Of a stretch of 6,100 bases of DNA, positions 4,999 to 6,100 are shown one piece after another. The notes beneath the pieces were generated by a model, which worked only from the letters and a program-made list of their open reading frames with translations, searched no databases and was not told where the DNA came from. The stretch is from the NCBI GenBank assembly GCA_002375205.1, contig DFLL01000039.1:1-6100 (forward strand), in the 5' to 3' direction. The position numbers were made by a program, and so were the translations under genes. The stretch is from Caryophanales bacterium UBA3620 (GTDB taxonomy: Bacteria > Bacillota_I > Bacilli_A > RF39 > UBA660). How positions within the stretch are numbered: position 1 is the stretch's first letter; every line of letters starts with the position of its first letter.

Positions 4999-5751
4999 AT
5001 GAGCAAATTTGATGACTATAAAGAATATGATTATAAGAAAATAATAAAAAAAGATGACATATATTATAATAACGATTATATAATAGATAATAATGATAAT
5101 TTCATTTATGAAAAATACAACAAATACTACAAAGCAACTAATTTTTCTGATTTGTTTTCAATTATTAGTAGATCTAATACAAGAAAAACGCCTTCACAGC
5201 AAAGAACTCAAAACAGTAATACTCAGCAGCAGGTAGTATTTCCTAAAGATACTACTCAAGTAGTAGTACCAGACTTTTCACAGACTGATTTCCAAGGAAA
5301 AGCATATGATGCTAATCAAATGTGGAGCCCTGCGAGCATTAAGGGAAAAGTATATGAGTGGGATCGTGGTGTATTAGGTATTTCATATAATGGAGAAGTT
5401 GAAAAAGAATCATTAGACGGAACAACAAATCATCACGCCGATGCAACTGTAAGAATTGTTAGAGCATTAGGTGGGGTAATTTCTGATTCAATTATGCCAT
5501 TTCAAGCAGCAGTTGATGGAACAAAAGAAGGAATAATAATTTTTCAATCAGAGGGAGATAATGCACTTGTATATTTTCCAGAAAATATAACAAGTGAGCA
5601 ATATCAAGAATTAGTTAGTGTTATTACACCAAGAAGTGGTTTTAATTTTTCATTTGCTCATGGAGAAGAAATATTTGAAGAACAAAATGCTAGAGGTGTT
5701 CTTACATACGCTAATAATATAAAAGCAATGCCTTTATCTACGAGAAGATAA
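4999..5751 (+). CDS. bipartite protein of unknown function downstream of tRNA-Arg
   Basis: This 250-residue protein matches no family I know. Residues 1-48 are low-complexity, rich in Tyr, Asn, Asp, Lys and Ile (for example DDIYYNNDYIIDNNDNFIYE). Residues 60-80 are a polar Ser/Thr/Gln/Asn linker with QQR and QQQ. Residues about 88-250 look like a folded alpha/beta domain: KGKVYEWDRGVLGISYNG, then TTNHHADATVRIVRALGG (143-160), EGIIIFQSEGDNALVYFP (177-194), a helix at 199-208, and GFNFSFAHGEEIFEEQ. His145, His146, Asp148 and the HGEE at 221-224 are candidate polar functional residues. The codons of the head are far more AT-rich than those of the tail. No signal peptide or membrane segment is seen. 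The start has AAGGGAGA at 4985-4992. Transcription is probably by read-through from the tRNA. Confidence 0.85.
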   Translation: MSKFDDYKEYDYKKIIKKDDIYYNNDYIIDNNDNFIYEKYNKYYKATNFSDLFSIISRSNTRKTPSQQRTQNSNTQQQVVFPKDTTQVVVPDFSQTDFQGKAYDANQMWSPASIKGKVYEWDRGVLGISYNGEVEKESLDGTTNHHADATVRIVRALGGVISDSIMPFQAAVDGTKEGIIIFQSEGDNALVYFPENITSEQYQELVSVITPRSGFNFSFAHGEEIFEEQNARGVLTYANNIKAMPLSTRR

Positions 5752-5764
5752 TAATTAATATAAG

Positions 5765-5788
5765 TGTAAGATTATTCTTACATTTTTT
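5765..5788 (+). terminator. intrinsic terminator after the 250-residue protein gene
   Basis: TGTAAGA (5765-5771) pairs perfectly with TCTTACA (5776-5782) around a TTAT loop, and the pairing can extend by a G-U and an A-U pair. T6 follows at 5783-5788, then further T-rich sequence. It lies 13 bases after the stop codon and would end the tRNA-mRNA transcript. Confidence 0.85.
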
Positions 5789-5790
5789 AT

Positions 5791-5839
5791 TTTAACGCTT
5801 GCGCTAACCCGAAGTAACTTCGTTACTTCTCCATAACCC
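5791..5839. repeat. hairpin element flanked by TAACCC direct repeats
   Basis: GAAGTAAC (5811-5818) and GTTACTTC (5822-5829) form a perfect 8-bp stem with a TTC loop. The hexamer TAACCC sits on both sides (5805-5810 and 5834-5839). To the left is a second, imperfect inverted repeat, TTAACG-CTTG-CGCTAA (5792-5807), which pairs better on the - strand. The patch is richer in G+C than the surrounding non-coding DNA and has no T-run, so it is not an obvious terminator. It resembles small palindromic intergenic elements (REP- or MITE-like), but only one copy is visible here. The rest of the gap from 5840 to 5929 holds no gene that I can see. Confidence 0.6.
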
Positions 5840-5899
5840 TTTACAAGAAGAATCATCTAGTAAGATAATACTTTAATTGAAGACTACATTATGGTATTT

Positions 5900-5911
5900 A
5901 ATTCGCGAATT
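5900..5911. other. 12-bp perfect palindrome in the intergenic gap
   Basis: AATTCGCGAATT is a perfect palindrome with a CGCG core in otherwise very AT-rich non-coding DNA. A TATAAT at 5913-5918 lies next to it but has no usable -35 and no rightward gene behind it. It could be a protein-binding site. No function can be assigned from the sequence. Confidence 0.4.
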
Positions 5912-5929
5912 TTATAATATATTTTTTAC

Positions 5930-5966
5930 AAAATAAAAAGAATTTGTTTTTTAATAATCAAATTCT
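5930..5966 (-). terminator. intrinsic terminator of the leftward gene at the right edge
   Basis: Read leftward, AGAATTTG (5959-5966) pairs perfectly with CAAATTCT (5939-5946) around a 12-base loop, followed by TTTTATTTTG. The stem begins at the stop codon of the partial gene (5965-5967). The stem is AT-rich and the loop is long, so efficiency may be moderate. Confidence 0.7.
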
Positions 5967-6100
5967 AATATTTGCGTATTGGAGACTTTTTAGATGCTTT
6001 TTTAGATGCTTCTATTTCAGTTTTAATATTTCTGCAATATGAAGTATACAATTCATCTTTGGCGGAATTTATCCTATTACCAAATTGATTGTTCCAATCC
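5965..6100 (-). CDS. 3' end of an unrecognised leftward gene
   Basis: The last 44 codons of a gene enter from the right edge and end in TAG (5965-5967). The readable peptide starts DWNNQFGNRINSAKDELYTS and ends in a basic Ser/Lys/Ala repeat (ASKKASKKSPIRKY). The tail derives from an imperfect tandem DNA repeat (tttttagatgc, twice, about 5984-6007). No family can be assigned from so short a piece. Support is the open frame to the window edge together with a terminator placed exactly at its end. The other reverse frame from the edge that I translated closes within eight codons. Confidence 0.65.
   Translation of the reverse strand, partial: DWNNQFGNRINSAKDELYTSYCRNIKTEIEASKKASKKSPIRKY

Noticed and set aside
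5755..5856. A 33-codon leftward open frame (MILLVKGYGEVTKLLRVSAS...).
   Set aside because: It has no ribosome site, runs through the hairpin element and the terminator at 5765-5788, and its peptide is simply the translated palindrome. It is not supported as a gene.

Overview
The window is AT-rich and tightly packed. It has strong AGGAGG-type ribosome binding sites, sigma-A-like promoters (TTGAC-/TATAAT with 17-bp spacers, or TGnTATAAT) and short AT-rich hairpin-plus-T terminators. This fits a low-GC Gram-positive (Bacillota), perhaps an anaerobic gut-type Bacilli or Mollicutes-related lineage; that placement is an inference from composition and gene style. All Trp codons in the coding regions are TGG and no in-frame TGA is needed, so the standard bacterial code appears to apply. 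Every gene end seen here is TAA or TAG.

Left block (1-1868, + strand). This block holds the 3' end of an unrecognised gene with a duplicated lysine-rich tail. It is followed by a promoter, a two-helix membrane protein of unknown function, and a complete NAD(P)-dependent short-chain dehydrogenase/reductase (SDR) of the 'general stress' subgroup. A bidirectional terminator separates the SDR from the next block.

Middle block (1890-3686, - strand). Three genes point left: a divergent iron/manganese superoxide dismutase homologue, a helical-repeat (TPR-like) protein with an unrecognised C-terminal domain, and a single-cluster [4Fe-4S] ferredoxin. The TPR-like gene and the ferredoxin have clear promoters of their own. 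All three 3' ends run into terminator hairpins that include the stop codon. SDR, SOD and ferredoxin suggest redox and stress housekeeping, but they are separate transcription units and not an obvious pathway.

Right block (3760-5788, + strand). A divergent promoter drives an acidic tail-anchored membrane protein, translationally coupled to a 109-residue protein that looks like a small PH-like fold. A tRNA-Arg(CCU) with encoded CCA follows, with its own extended -10. A 250-residue protein of unknown function starts 30 bases after the tRNA with no terminator between them, so tRNA and mRNA probably share a transcript. This last gene joins a very AT-rich Tyr/Asn/Asp/Lys head to a more balanced C-terminal domain.

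Far right (5752-6100). A terminator is followed by a locally GC-richer hairpin flanked by TAACCC direct repeats, a 12-bp palindrome, and the 3' end of a leftward gene with its terminator.

I see no IS element, CRISPR array, riboswitch or complete defence system. The items most worth a second look are the SOD with a Trp where the catalytic outer-sphere Gln should be, the unknown C-terminal domain of the TPR-like protein, the bipartite 250-residue protein next to the tRNA, and the TAACCC hairpin.
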